DNA from: Bacillus_BU sp051233475
GTDB taxonomy: Bacteria; Bacillota; Bacilli; Bacillales; Cytobacillaceae
Reading direction: 5' to 3'
Assembly: GCF_051233475.1 (NCBI RefSeq)
Contig: NZ_JBKFGH010000001.1
Span: forward strand, 28,499-92,498
Length of the DNA: 64,000 nt
The notes under the pieces are model-generated. The model worked only from the letters and a program-made list of their open reading frames with translations, made no database searches and was not told where the DNA came from. How positions within the stretch are numbered: position 1 is the stretch's first letter; every line of letters begins with the position of its first letter. A program made the translations under genes and the position numbers. Of this stretch, positions 26,752-35,166 are shown piece after piece.

Positions 26752-27651
26752 TCATCCTTTCCGTGATTGTAAAAATTCTTCGACCTCATCGAGTGTTGGC
26801 ATCCCGCTTTGAGCTCCTAGTTTCGTAACAGAAATCGCCCCAACGACATTTGCGAATTTGCAAGATTCCTCGAGGGTTGCTCCATTGCTTAATGAGTACG
26901 CAAGTGCACCATTAAAGGAATCCCCTGCCCCTGTCGTATCGACAACCTCTACTTTATAGCTTGGAATCAGAACTTCACCGTCTATATAGATAGAAACGCC
27001 CTTTGACCCCTTAGTAACGATACACTTTTCTCTTATTTCCTTTTCTTCTTGTTCGCTTAAATCACAAGAAGCGAGAAGTAACTCCTGCTCATGTTCATTT
27101 GGGGTTAAGTAATCAACCATTTTAAGCAAAGACTTCGGTAATGCTTGAATTGGAGCAGGGTTTAAAATGGTAAGGACATTGTGTTTATTTGCCAGTTCAG
27201 CTGCTTTAATTACACTTTCCAAAGGAATTTCAAGCTGCAGTAACAACACATCACTTCCCGCAATCATTTCTTCATGGCTTGCCACAAAGTCCGGAGTCAC
27301 TGCATAGTTCGCACCTGGTACCACAATGATGCTGTTGTCACCATCGGATAGTGTAATCGAAGCAATGCCAGTAGATTGTTGTGTAACCGGTTTCATATTT
27401 TCGATATGAATTCCCTGATCAGATAAATGCTTTGTAAGGTCGCTACCAAAGGAATCGTCCCCAACGCATCCTATTAGTGTGACATCAGAACCTAATCGAG
27501 CTGCAGCAACCGCTTGATTAGCACCCTTTCCTCCAGGAATCGTATAAAACGAATCGCCTAAAAGGGTTTCGCCTACCTTAGGTATTTGCTTTGTTTTCGT
27601 GACAAGGTCCATATTAATACTACCAATTACGGTAATTTTCTTTTTCGTCAT
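26752..27651 (-). CDS. rbsK: Ribokinase
   Basis: A 299-residue PfkB-family kinase that phosphorylates ribose to ribose 5-phosphate. GSINMDLV at the start, GGKGANQAVAAARLG and the catalytic DTTGAGDSFNGAL (anion hole and base Asp) are all present. ATG 27651 has GGAG 8 bases upstream and follows the rbsR stop; the in-frame GTG at 27660 would overlap rbsR and is less likely. Confidence 0.95.
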   Translation of the reverse strand: MTKKKITVIGSINMDLVTKTKQIPKVGETLLGDSFYTIPGGKGANQAVAAARLGSDVTLIGCVGDDSFGSDLTKHLSDQGIHIENMKPVTQQSTGIASITLSDGDNSIIVVPGANYAVTPDFVASHEEMIAGSDVLLLQLEIPLESVIKAAELANKHNVLTILNPAPIQALPKSLLKMVDYLTPNEHEQELLLASCDLSEQEEKEIREKCIVTKGSKGVSIYIDGEVLIPSYKVEVVDTTGAGDSFNGALAYSLSNGATLEESCKFANVVGAISVTKLGAQSGMPTLDEVEEFLQSRKG

Positions 27652-27656
27652 ATCGC

Positions 27657-28643
27657 TCACTCCATTATCCTAGTTGATTGTCGCTCGATTAACTTAACAG
27701 CAAATTCTTGATGCATTTTATCAACAGGTCGCCCTTCAATCAATTCAAGTAACAGTTCAGCAGCTTTGTGTCCCATCTCATAAATGGGCTGTGCAATGGT
27801 GGTAATTTCCGGACTGGTTAGCTGGCAAAGCTGAATACCGTCAAATCCAATAACGGAAAGATCCGCTGGTACTCTTAAGCCTAACTCAACGGCAGCCTTT
27901 ATTACTCCAACCGCCATATAATCATTACCGGCAAAAATCCCATCTATATCAGGATGTTTATCCAATAATTTCTTCGTCACTTCAGTCGTTTCCACTACAT
28001 TAAAATTCCCTGTAACGATATAATCCTCGTTAAACCAAGGCTCTTGTCCCACTTCAGCCATATATCCATTAAACCGTTCATCGGCATTGATGATATTTTC
28101 CGGTCCACGGATATGTGCAATCTTATTACAGCCAATCGATTTTAAATACTGTACCGCCTGTCTGGCACCTTCATAGTTATTCACCGAAATGGATGGAATA
28201 TCGTTCCCAATAGGACGGTCTAATGCAACAATTGGAGTACCATTTTCCTCAATGTATTTAGGTGTCAACGTGCTTGTTACGATAATGACTCCATCCACAT
28301 ATTTCTGTTTCATAACCTCTAGATATTTTTTCTCTTTTTCCACTTTTTCATCCGAGTTGCACAAGATTAACGTATATTCTTCTCTGCTCATAACATCTTC
28401 TATAGCTCTTGCGATTTCCGGAAAAAAGGGGTTTTTTATATCTGGTACGATTAAGGCAATCGTTTTGGACTGTTTTTTAAAAAGACTTCTCGCAACAGCA
28501 TTTGGTTTGTAATTAAGTTTGGAGATGGCCTTTTCTACCCTTTTCCTCGTTTCTTCGTTAACATAACCAACATTATTTAAAACACGAGATACAGTGGCAA
28601 CAGATACCTCTGCTTCATTTGCAACATCTTTAATGGTCGCCAT
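27657..28643 (-). CDS. rbsR: LacI-family ribose operon repressor
   Basis: A 328-residue repressor with the LacI helix-turn-helix ATIKDVANEAEVSVATVSRVLN at the N-terminus, hinge helix PNAVARSL, and a periplasmic-binding-like sugar domain (GIFAGNDYMAVG, SVIGFDGIQL). First gene of the operon and expected to bind the two near-palindromic sites just upstream, with ribose or a phosphate of it as inducer. Confidence 0.94.
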   Translation of the reverse strand: MATIKDVANEAEVSVATVSRVLNNVGYVNEETRKRVEKAISKLNYKPNAVARSLFKKQSKTIALIVPDIKNPFFPEIARAIEDVMSREEYTLILCNSDEKVEKEKKYLEVMKQKYVDGVIIVTSTLTPKYIEENGTPIVALDRPIGNDIPSISVNNYEGARQAVQYLKSIGCNKIAHIRGPENIINADERFNGYMAEVGQEPWFNEDYIVTGNFNVVETTEVTKKLLDKHPDIDGIFAGNDYMAVGVIKAAVELGLRVPADLSVIGFDGIQLCQLTSPEITTIAQPIYEMGHKAAELLLELIEGRPVDKMHQEFAVKLIERQSTRIME

Positions 28644-28670
28644 CTGTCCATCCCACCCTCTGCTTTAATA

Positions 28671-28688
28671 TGTGTAACCCGTTACACA
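28671..28688. promoter_or_regulatory. RbsR operator 1
   Basis: TGTGTAACC-CGTTACACA, 8 of 9 positions symmetric, 28 bases upstream of rbsR. It has the LacI-type central CG. Likely repressor site overlapping the promoter or leader. Confidence 0.7.
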
Positions 28689-28724
28689 CTTTATAAAAAA
28701 ATATAAATCTTAGCTTTATCATTC

Positions 28725-28782
28725 ATTTATTTATTTATTTATTTATTTATGTAACCCGTTACACAAATTGTAAGCGTTTTAT
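28725..28782. promoter_or_regulatory. RbsR operator 2, ATTT tract and cre-like site
   Basis: A 26-base ATTT tandem tract (28725-28750) runs into a second operator TGTAACC-CGTTACA (28750-28763). This is followed by TGTAAGCGTTTTAT (28769-28782), which fits the B. subtilis cre consensus at 12 of 14 positions. The region 28644-28969 between rbsR and the divergent membrane-protein gene holds these sites and no gene. Operator centres are about 77 bases apart, which would allow looping. Confidence 0.55.
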
Positions 28783-28969
28783 TTTATTATGTCAATATTT
28801 TATTTTTAGGATAATTAGGCTCTGTTTATATAGAAATACCCTAGCTTTATACCTCTCAAAACACATCTTTCAAGGTTTTTGTATTAAAATAAAATAAGGA
28901 AGTCAACCGGTATGATTCATCTTTCATAATCATAAGATTAAGAGCTTTTAAGAAGGAGGGCTTTTGGTT

Positions 28970-29710
28970 ATGTGGTTTCTGTTAAGTATTCAGCTTTTCA
29001 TTATTTGTTTATTCTACTTTCTCGGCTGGGCTATCCGTTCAAAAAAAGCCTATTGGCTCATTTCAGGGTTTGCTACTCGAAAGAAAGAAGAGCAGCAGCA
29101 ACTGATCGAGAATGGACTTCCGCAAAAAACTGGTTCTTTGCTAATGGGGACAGCAGTCGGGATGATTTTCCTGCTTCCATTACATTTTATGAATATTACC
29201 TATGTGATCGAAATTCAATTTGGCTTTATGTTGATTTCACTTTTGGGCGGCTTTATCTATTTATCAAAATATGAAGTTCCTAAAAAACGAAAGCGCAGTT
29301 ATATTATTAGCTCTCTTCTTTTTGTTATCGTAAATAGTTTAATCATCGTCCTTTTTTACGTCGGTTATCAGGATTACACAATAGTCGCAAAAAGTGCTAG
29401 CTTTGAAATTACCGGAGTATATGGAGATGAGTGGCAATACGAGGATATCGTCAAGATTGAATTAATGGATAAGATGCCTGAAGTCACTTGGAAACAAAAT
29501 GGATTTGGGATGTCAACGATGGCGAAGGGCTATTTTAAAGTTAAAGATTATGGCAGTTGCTTGCTATTTCTTAGAAAAGATTCCTCACCATTTTTATATA
29601 TCGAATTAAAAGAGAAAAAGATCTTTATAAATGGTGAAAATGCCGAAGAGACACATAAATGGTATGAACAATTAAGTAAGAATGCTAATATGGTACCTCT
29701 TAACCAATAA
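28970..29710 (+). CDS. DUF3784-like membrane protein with C-terminal PH-like region
   Basis: A 246-residue protein. About 1-50 resembles the DUF3784 module (membrane helix, then AYWLISGFATRKKEEQ). Three further helices lie at about 60-130. The last roughly 110 residues are predicted soluble and beta-rich (WQYEDIVKIELMDKMPEVTWKQNGF), like the bacterial PH-domain tails found in such proteins. No enzymatic motif is visible and the function is unknown. AAGGAGGG lies 9 bases before ATG 28970; the TTG at 28964 is too close to that site. Monocistronic, with a terminator downstream. Confidence 0.8.
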   Translation: MWFLLSIQLFIICLFYFLGWAIRSKKAYWLISGFATRKKEEQQQLIENGLPQKTGSLLMGTAVGMIFLLPLHFMNITYVIEIQFGFMLISLLGGFIYLSKYEVPKKRKRSYIISSLLFVIVNSLIIVLFYVGYQDYTIVAKSASFEITGVYGDEWQYEDIVKIELMDKMPEVTWKQNGFGMSTMAKGYFKVKDYGSCLLFLRKDSSPFLYIELKEKKIFINGENAEETHKWYEQLSKNANMVPLNQ

Positions 29711-29741
29711 TGCGACCAAAGTATTTTTATGCAAAATAAAG

Positions 29742-29777
29742 CTGCCTGAACCCATTTTAAAGCAAGGGATCAGGCAG
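29742..29777. terminator. Bidirectional terminator between DUF3784-like gene and floT
   Basis: CTGCCTGA-x-CCC pairs with GGG-x-TCAGGCAG, with A/T-rich flanks on both sides, between two converging genes. Confidence 0.8.
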
Positions 29778-29789
29778 TCTTGTTTATCA

Positions 29790-31343
29790 TTAGCTTTGTT
29801 CAATAACCTCTTGAGAAACAGCTTGTTTCGGTGGTGTTTCCTTTGTTTCAGAAACCACTGCATCAACGCTCTTCCTTACATTTGTTTTTCCAGAGAAGTT
29901 CTCAATTAACTCTTTTACATCGATTCCTGATGAGGCTTTTAAAGACTCCTGCAGGGTGGCCATAAGGTTTGTAGCGTAACCGGTCACCTTATTCGCCCCG
30001 CTATTTGGCCCGTTAGAACCTGTATCAACGACCGTAATTTTATCAATATTGCTTAACGGTGCTGCCACCTGCTTCGCATATTCAGGAAGCATCTTCATGA
30101 TCATATCGAGAATGGCTGCCTGACCAAACTGCTCGAACGCTTCGGCAATTTTTTCCTTTGCTTCCGCTTCTGCTACCCCTTTTAAACGAATGATTTCGGC
30201 CTCTGCTTCCCCTTGGGCTCGTTGAGCTTCTGCTTTAGCCAATCCGTCGATGCGGACTTTTTCCGCTTCAGCACGCGCCATTGCTTCAATTCGATATTTG
30301 TTTGCATCGGCATCGAAGATTTGCTTTGCTTTTTCGGCGGCCGCGGATTGTTCTACGGAGTAACGGTCGGCATCCGCTTTTTTCTTAACCTCTGAGTCAT
30401 ATTGCTTCTCGCGCCGTAAAATTTCCTTCTCTTCAAGTTCAATTTGCTTTTGGCGCTCAATAATTTTAACCTGCATTTCTTGCTCCGTTACCTCTTGCTT
30501 CGAACGGGCTGTTTCTAAATCATAAGCCTGGTCGGCACGGGCTTTTGCAATATCCTGTTCTCGACGGAACTCAGCAATTTTCAATTGATTGATTTTTTCA
30601 GCCTCAGCAATCTCAGTCGCCCGTTCAAGCTCCGCCTTTTTCGCTTCCTTATCCGCTTCAGCTTTTTTAATACGAGTTTCTTTTTCTGCATCCGCGGTTG
30701 CGATATCAGCATCACGTCTAACTTGGGCAATCCGTGGTTTACCAAGTGAATCTAAATAACCATTTTTATCGCGAACATCTTTAATTGTAAAGGAAACAAT
30801 GACGAGCCCCATTTTTGCTAAATCTTGTGATGCCACTCGCTGTACTTCCTGTGAAAACTTATCACGATTTTTATAAATCTCTTCTACGGTCATCGACCCC
30901 AAAATCGAACGGAGGTGACCTTCGAGAACTTCTCTTGCCTCATTTTCACGATCCTGTTTTGTTTTTCCAAGGAATTGCTCTGCGGCAGTGGCAATCTCAC
31001 TGATAGAACTGCCGATTTTAATGATGGCAGTCCCATCTGCAGTAACCGGAACACCTTGTTCCGTATACACTTCCGGGGTGGTCACTTCAAGTTTGCTTGA
31101 TAAGAGGCTTAACGGCCGAGATTGTTGAAATACCGGAAAAATAAAGGCCCCGCCACCACGAATAATTTTAATTTTATTATTAGATTCATCTACATGAACA
31201 TTTTTATTGCCAAGAAAACTCCCTGTAACAATTAATGCCTCATCAGGTCCAGCTGTTTTATACTTCGTAATGAAGACCCCGACTAAAGCAAGTACGATAA
31301 ACACAACTACGCCAACTATGATAAAGATTAAATTAAACTCCAT
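29790..31343 (-). CDS. floT: Flotillin
   Basis: A 517-residue membrane-associated scaffold protein. One N-terminal membrane segment (about 5-25) is followed by the SPFH/band-7 domain (about 30-190) and a long Ala/Glu/Lys-rich coiled coil (about 190-400), which carries many repeats of the EAEA type. A hydrophobic C-terminal part ends the protein. In B. subtilis the homologue YuaG/FloT organises membrane microdomains with the NfeD-family protein YuaF, and the same gene pair is seen here. ATG 31343 is 8 bases after AGGAGG; the ATG at 31349 is too close to it. Confidence 0.93.
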   Translation of the reverse strand: MEFNLIFIIVGVVVFIVLALVGVFITKYKTAGPDEALIVTGSFLGNKNVHVDESNNKIKIIRGGGAFIFPVFQQSRPLSLLSSKLEVTTPEVYTEQGVPVTADGTAIIKIGSSISEIATAAEQFLGKTKQDRENEAREVLEGHLRSILGSMTVEEIYKNRDKFSQEVQRVASQDLAKMGLVIVSFTIKDVRDKNGYLDSLGKPRIAQVRRDADIATADAEKETRIKKAEADKEAKKAELERATEIAEAEKINQLKIAEFRREQDIAKARADQAYDLETARSKQEVTEQEMQVKIIERQKQIELEEKEILRREKQYDSEVKKKADADRYSVEQSAAAEKAKQIFDADANKYRIEAMARAEAEKVRIDGLAKAEAQRAQGEAEAEIIRLKGVAEAEAKEKIAEAFEQFGQAAILDMIMKMLPEYAKQVAAPLSNIDKITVVDTGSNGPNSGANKVTGYATNLMATLQESLKASSGIDVKELIENFSGKTNVRKSVDAVVSETKETPPKQAVSQEVIEQS

Positions 31344-31355
31344 CCACATAACCTC

Positions 31356-31886
31356 CTAGAAAAAATGATTTGTTTCTTCATAAACCTCGACTTGGAGCAC
31401 ACCATTCACAACATCGATGACTAATACCTTTTTCCCATTAGGTATTGCCGTTTTTTTTAAACTAATTGCCGGTTTGGAGATTCTGCCAGTAGTACTTTCA
31501 ATTAAAACTTCTCCATATCCATCCTCTGGCACAGCGGTGATCACTGTCCCTGTTCGACCTCTTAAGTCACTTTCCTTATAAACCAGTGATTCTTCAGCAT
31601 TCGATATCGGAATCAGAACGAATACATTTAATAAAGTTACTATTATGAGTGCAACCACCGCATTGACAGATGCAATCAAGCCACTGTGAAACGATGAAAA
31701 AACTTCTCCTAAATACCCGCCTGCTGAAAAAATGGTTATAAATGAAAAAAATAGCGTGGGATTGAAAATACCATCCATAACCCCCATTAATACATCGCCA
31801 AAGAGTAAATATAGAACGGTAACTGCCCCTGAAATAATCAGCGCGTAAAGATAGATTGTTTCTAATGGGTATCCAAATAACTCCAT
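31356..31886 (-). CDS. yuaF: NfeD-family membrane protein, YuaF-like
   Basis: A 176-residue protein with an N-terminus close to that of B. subtilis YuaF (ME-LF..PLETIYLY.LII), about three membrane helices, and a C-terminal OB-fold NfeD domain (about 95-170, LRGRTGTVITAVPEDGYGEVLIE). Partner of flotillin, 12 bases upstream of floT. ATG 31886 is preferred over the ATG one codon earlier for spacing to AAGGGA. Confidence 0.9.
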   Translation of the reverse strand: MELFGYPLETIYLYALIISGAVTVLYLLFGDVLMGVMDGIFNPTLFFSFITIFSAGGYLGEVFSSFHSGLIASVNAVVALIIVTLLNVFVLIPISNAEESLVYKESDLRGRTGTVITAVPEDGYGEVLIESTTGRISKPAISLKKTAIPNGKKVLVIDVVNGVLQVEVYEETNHFF

Positions 31887-32259
31887 CATTCTTCTTCCCT
31901 TTTATTCCGGCGTAATTTTTCGCAAAAAGCTTTATGTTTTTTGGGGGAATTTCACGCTCCTTAAGAATGAAAAAAATGTCACCTTATAAATACGTTTATT
32001 AAGAAAAAAAGTTTCAATAATTCCATATTGTTCCTATTCTCTAATTATAGGAGAATCCCTGTTACTGTAGCGGGTAAACATAAAATTCATATCGTTTATG
32101 GACACAATTTTTCCAAATTTATTGCTATTTTCCCATGTCAGATATGCTCAAGGTTATTAAGGAAGTTAGCTAATGTTTATCAATAACAAAGTATTTATTC
32201 CTTAACTTTTTAATGTAAAATGTATAGGAGCGAGCAAATAAGAAAACGGGGGAAAAACA
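31887..32259. other. 373-bp intergenic region
   Basis: Divergent promoters for yuaF-floT (leftward) and the histidine phosphatase (rightward) must lie here. I looked for a SigW-type TGAAAC-N16-CGTA site because yuaF-floT is SigW-controlled in B. subtilis and did not find a convincing one. No gene or repeat was seen. Confidence 0.5.
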
Positions 32260-32883
32260 GTGTTGAATTTGTATCTTACCAGACATGGGCAAACAGAGTG
32301 GAATATTCAAAAAAGGCTGCAGGGTTGGGGTAACTCTGCCTTAACCAAACAAGGAATCCAAAATGCGGTAGCATTGGGTGAAAAACTAAAAGAAGTTCGT
32401 TTTGATGCCGTTTATTCAAGCACCAGTAATCGAACCATCGAAACAGCAAAATTAATTATTGGGGAAAAGCAGCTTCACATTAATACAGATGAAAATCTTA
32501 GAGAGATGGGCTTAGGAGAATGGGAAGGTAAAACCCATCAAGAAATTAAGGAAAGACATCCAGAGCAATTTATTAACTTCTGGGAAAATCCTGTGGATTA
32601 TCAACCTGTTGGCGGTGAAACATTCCATGATTTATCAGTACGAGCGATGTCGGTACTGAACAAGATCATCTCCTCTCATACAACCGGAAATATATTAATT
32701 GTTACCCATACAGTGGTCTTAAAATCTTTACTTATGCAAGTAAAAGGGAACACACTCGCGGATTTATGGGAACCACCGTACATCCACGATACTAGCCTTA
32801 CGATCCTTGAGTGCAAAGAAGGCGACCTTAAGGTAATGCTGGAGGGGGACATTTCCCATCTGGATCAGGCAATAAAAGTATAA
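32260..32883 (+). CDS. Histidine phosphatase family protein (phosphoglycerate mutase-like)
   Basis: A 207-residue enzyme. LTRHGQTEWN near residues 6-15 has the phospho-accepting His 9, R-x-x-ETA appears as NRTIETAKLI, E-MGLGEWEG supplies the acid, and VTHTVVLK supplies the second catalytic His. Such proteins in Bacillus are broad phosphatases (PhoE) or alpha-ribazole phosphatases rather than glycolytic mutases; the substrate here is not determinable. The GTG start has GGGGG 8 bases upstream. Monocistronic, with a palindromic repeat directly after it. Confidence 0.9.
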   Translation: MLNLYLTRHGQTEWNIQKRLQGWGNSALTKQGIQNAVALGEKLKEVRFDAVYSSTSNRTIETAKLIIGEKQLHINTDENLREMGLGEWEGKTHQEIKERHPEQFINFWENPVDYQPVGGETFHDLSVRAMSVLNKIISSHTTGNILIVTHTVVLKSLLMQVKGNTLADLWEPPYIHDTSLTILECKEGDLKVMLEGDISHLDQAIKV

Positions 32884-32886
32884 GAT

Positions 32887-32943
32887 AATTCACCGCATTA
32901 AAGCAGCGGGGGACAGTCCCCCGCTGCTTTAATGCGGTGAATT
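32887..32943. repeat. Dispersed palindrome, copy 2
   Basis: A perfect 57-bp palindrome with 28-bp arms around a central A. The core is GGGGGAC-A-GTCCCCC. It is directly downstream of the histidine phosphatase gene (stop at 32883). Confidence 0.92.
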
Positions 32944-32968
32944 TTAATTGACTATTATCAAAATATAT

Positions 32969-33051
32969 ATTATTATCAAAAGTGATAATAATGTACTTTG
33001 AATCATTTACTATCCGAATTTTTTTACACTATCATTATCATTATTGATAAT
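32969..33051. promoter_or_regulatory. Paired operators upstream of the HTH regulator
   Basis: Two inverted repeats share sequence and spacing: ATTATTATCA-AAAG-TGATAATAAT (32969-32992) and ATTATCA-TTAT-TGATAAT (33034-33051). Centres are about 62 bases apart. They precede the regulator gene start (33077), so autoregulation is likely. Confidence 0.65.
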
Positions 33052-33076
33052 AATAAAAAGATTGGAGGTCAAATAT

Positions 33077-33601
33077 ATGAAAATGTCTAAAACAAAACTA
33101 ATTTTGCACCCGGTACGAATGAAAATTATCCAATCGCTTATAAATGGGAAAAAATTTACCGTCAATCAAATTGCTGAACGGGTGAAGGATGTTCCGCAAG
33201 CCACGTTATATCGTCAGCTTAACACATTACTTGAAGCTGACTTAATTGAAGTCGTTCAAGAAAACCAGGTTAGGGGTACGATTGAAAAGGTTTATGCTTT
33301 AAAAGAACAATCAGTTCATTCTATGGAAGAGTTTCTCAGCCTAAACAAAGAAGAACACTTAGAACTATTTTTAACGTTTACAACTGAACTTGTCGGTCAA
33401 TTCGAGAATTATTTGGCTCAAGACGATATTGATTTAGTAAAAGACGGGGCTGGATATCGTATTGCCAAGCTTTATTTAACTGACCTAGAATATTTAGATT
33501 TAGTAAAAGGGATCGGTTCACTTATTCAAAAGGCTTCCTTAAACGAGCCTTCACCAGAACGTAAAGCTAAAAATATTGCCACTATTATTATTCCTGAATA
33601 A
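33077..33601 (+). CDS. Winged-helix transcriptional regulator (ArsR/HTH_20-like)
   Basis: A 174-residue protein. The N-terminal helix-turn-helix reads HPVRMKIIQSLINGKKFTVNQIAERVKDVPQATLYRQLNTL, with an ArsR-like arrangement. The C-terminal half (about 85-174) is helical and may bind a ligand or dimerise. TTGGAGGTC precedes ATG 33077. The alpha/beta hydrolase gene follows after 20 bases, so it is probably co-transcribed and may be the target. The inducer is unknown. Confidence 0.83.
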   Translation: MKMSKTKLILHPVRMKIIQSLINGKKFTVNQIAERVKDVPQATLYRQLNTLLEADLIEVVQENQVRGTIEKVYALKEQSVHSMEEFLSLNKEEHLELFLTFTTELVGQFENYLAQDDIDLVKDGAGYRIAKLYLTDLEYLDLVKGIGSLIQKASLNEPSPERKAKNIATIIIPE

Positions 33602-33621
33602 ACACTATGGGGGTGTCTATC

Positions 33622-34584
33622 ATGCTCGAAACAGAAATCATGATTAAAAGCGATAACCCAATATACGGTTCACTGACCATTCCAGCAGAAAAGGGAACCT
33701 TTCCGGCTGTTCTTATTATCGCGGGATCAGGACCTCTCGATCGCAATGGAAACGACCGTAAAGGAAAATTCCAAACCAATTTATACAGGGATTTAGCCCA
33801 TTATATGGCGAAGCTAGGATTCGTCACTTTACGTTACGACAAAATTGGTACAGGAAAAAGAGATGGAGATTTATTAACAGTCGGTTTATCAGATTTAGTT
33901 GCGGATGCTAAGCTCGCATTCTCCTTCCTACTGTCCCATCCAAATGTCGATAAAGAGAAGGTAATAGTCTGTGGACATAGCGAAGGAACCATTATTGCAA
34001 CGGCTATAGCAGAAACAATGAACCCTGCTGGTTTAATGTTATTGGCAGGCGGCGTTGATAATTTAATAGAGGCACTCGCAAAGCAGCGCCAGCTTGCCTA
34101 TAAAGAACTATTAGCACAGCCAGGCTTTCAAGGCTGGCTTAACCGTAAACTAAAAGTGGATATTAAGGGAGAAAAGCAGACCCAAAACTTGATGAATAAA
34201 ATGATTAACTCTGATATGGACGTTATTAAGTTCCAGTTGTTTTTTAAACAACCGGCAAAATACTTCCGTGAGCACAACCAATATAATGTTCGAGCTGCTT
34301 TAAAAAATGTTTCCTGCCCAGTTTTTGCTATACAGGGAGATAAAGACCCGCTAGTAGATAATCAAGCTTTAACCGAATTAGCCGATTTGGTACAAGGAAA
34401 TTATGAATATCATATTATTCCTGACATGGAGCATGGTTTAAAAAACCAACCAGAACCGAAAAACATTTTAAACCATAAGAAACTTTTTAAGAAAACCTTA
34501 AATCGTCCGTTTAAGGAAGAAGCACTAGAAAAAATCACCACTTGGCTCGCAAATAATTTCCTAGGTGAAAAAACTGCTAAATAG
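33622..34584 (+). CDS. Alpha/beta hydrolase
   Basis: A 320-residue serine hydrolase. Nucleophile elbow GHSEG (118-122, Ser 120), an oxyanion-region AGSGPLDRNGN (34-44), acid in QGDKDPLVD and His in MEHGL complete a visible triad. The sequence resembles peptidase-S9-like or YqkD-type hydrolases, with a lid region around 150-230. Substrate unknown; co-transcribed with the regulator upstream. GGGGGTG lies before ATG 33622. Confidence 0.88.
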   Translation: MLETEIMIKSDNPIYGSLTIPAEKGTFPAVLIIAGSGPLDRNGNDRKGKFQTNLYRDLAHYMAKLGFVTLRYDKIGTGKRDGDLLTVGLSDLVADAKLAFSFLLSHPNVDKEKVIVCGHSEGTIIATAIAETMNPAGLMLLAGGVDNLIEALAKQRQLAYKELLAQPGFQGWLNRKLKVDIKGEKQTQNLMNKMINSDMDVIKFQLFFKQPAKYFREHNQYNVRAALKNVSCPVFAIQGDKDPLVDNQALTELADLVQGNYEYHIIPDMEHGLKNQPEPKNILNHKKLFKKTLNRPFKEEALEKITTWLANNFLGEKTAK

Positions 34585-34639
34585 AAATAACTTGCCTCCA
34601 AAAAATCTGGGTCAAACAAACTTGGCTCTAAATTTTAAA

Positions 34640-34671
34640 AAAACTGGCCCTTATTATAAGGGCCAGTTTTT
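34640..34671. terminator. Bidirectional terminator between hydrolase and HesB-like gene
   Basis: AACTGGCCCTT and AAGGGCCAGTT form a perfect stem around ATTAT, with A and T runs on both sides. Confidence 0.92.
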
Positions 34672-34689
34672 CTTCTAATAATGCGTCTA

Positions 34690-34962
34690 TTAACAGCTAC
34701 TTCCACCAATCAAAGCGAAGCCATTGTTTTCTTTGTAGTACTCAAGTACTAAATCATTTGTGTAGTCTACTATATTTCCTGCAAATGCTACTTGAATTTG
34801 GTTGATTACCTTAATCATATCCTGCTCTTGAGGCTCATCCAGAGACACTCCAATTTGTGGCCCGCCTCAGCCATACCCGCCGAAATATAAACGAATTCCA
34901 GCAGCTTTTTTAGCTTCTAATACTTGAATTAATTGATCGCGTGCTTGATCGGTAATTTGCAT
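34690..34962 (-). CDS. HesB/IscA-like selenoprotein, in-frame UGA (Sec) codon
   Basis: A 90-residue gene easily missed because a TGA at 34867-34869 interrupts it. Around the TGA the protein reads RLYFGGYG-U-GGPQIGVSLDEP. In HesB-like homologues this position is Cys or Sec in the motif G-(C/U)-G-G-P, so a UGA there fits selenocysteine (residue 32). The rest matches the family: MQITDQARDQL at the start, IQVAFAGNIVDYTNDL in the middle and GFALIGGSSC at the end. ATG 34962 suits the GAGGGGA site better than the ATG at 34969-34971. The hairpin downstream of the UGA is weak, so the SECIS is unproven. Cysteine homologues resemble iron-sulfur carrier proteins; the role of the Sec form is not established. 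Confidence 0.8.
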
Positions 34963-35166
34963 ATTTTTCATTCCCCTCAAATATAAACAAAAGATAATAA
35001 TGTTCTATTTTTGTATTATATACCATAAGGGGTATAACGAAAAGTATTTTGCTTCAATCCAAAGTTTCTTGGTAAACCAATTTTTACCATGACACTGTGG
35101 TTTCCATATGAAGTTAACATTTCTTATCGCATAATTTAGTACTATAGTCGATGATGGTTTGGAGAA

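Noticed and set aside
31887..32259. SigW promoter for yuaF-floT
   Set aside because: A TGAAAT is present upstream, but no CGTA at the correct spacing was found, so it is not reported as a promoter.
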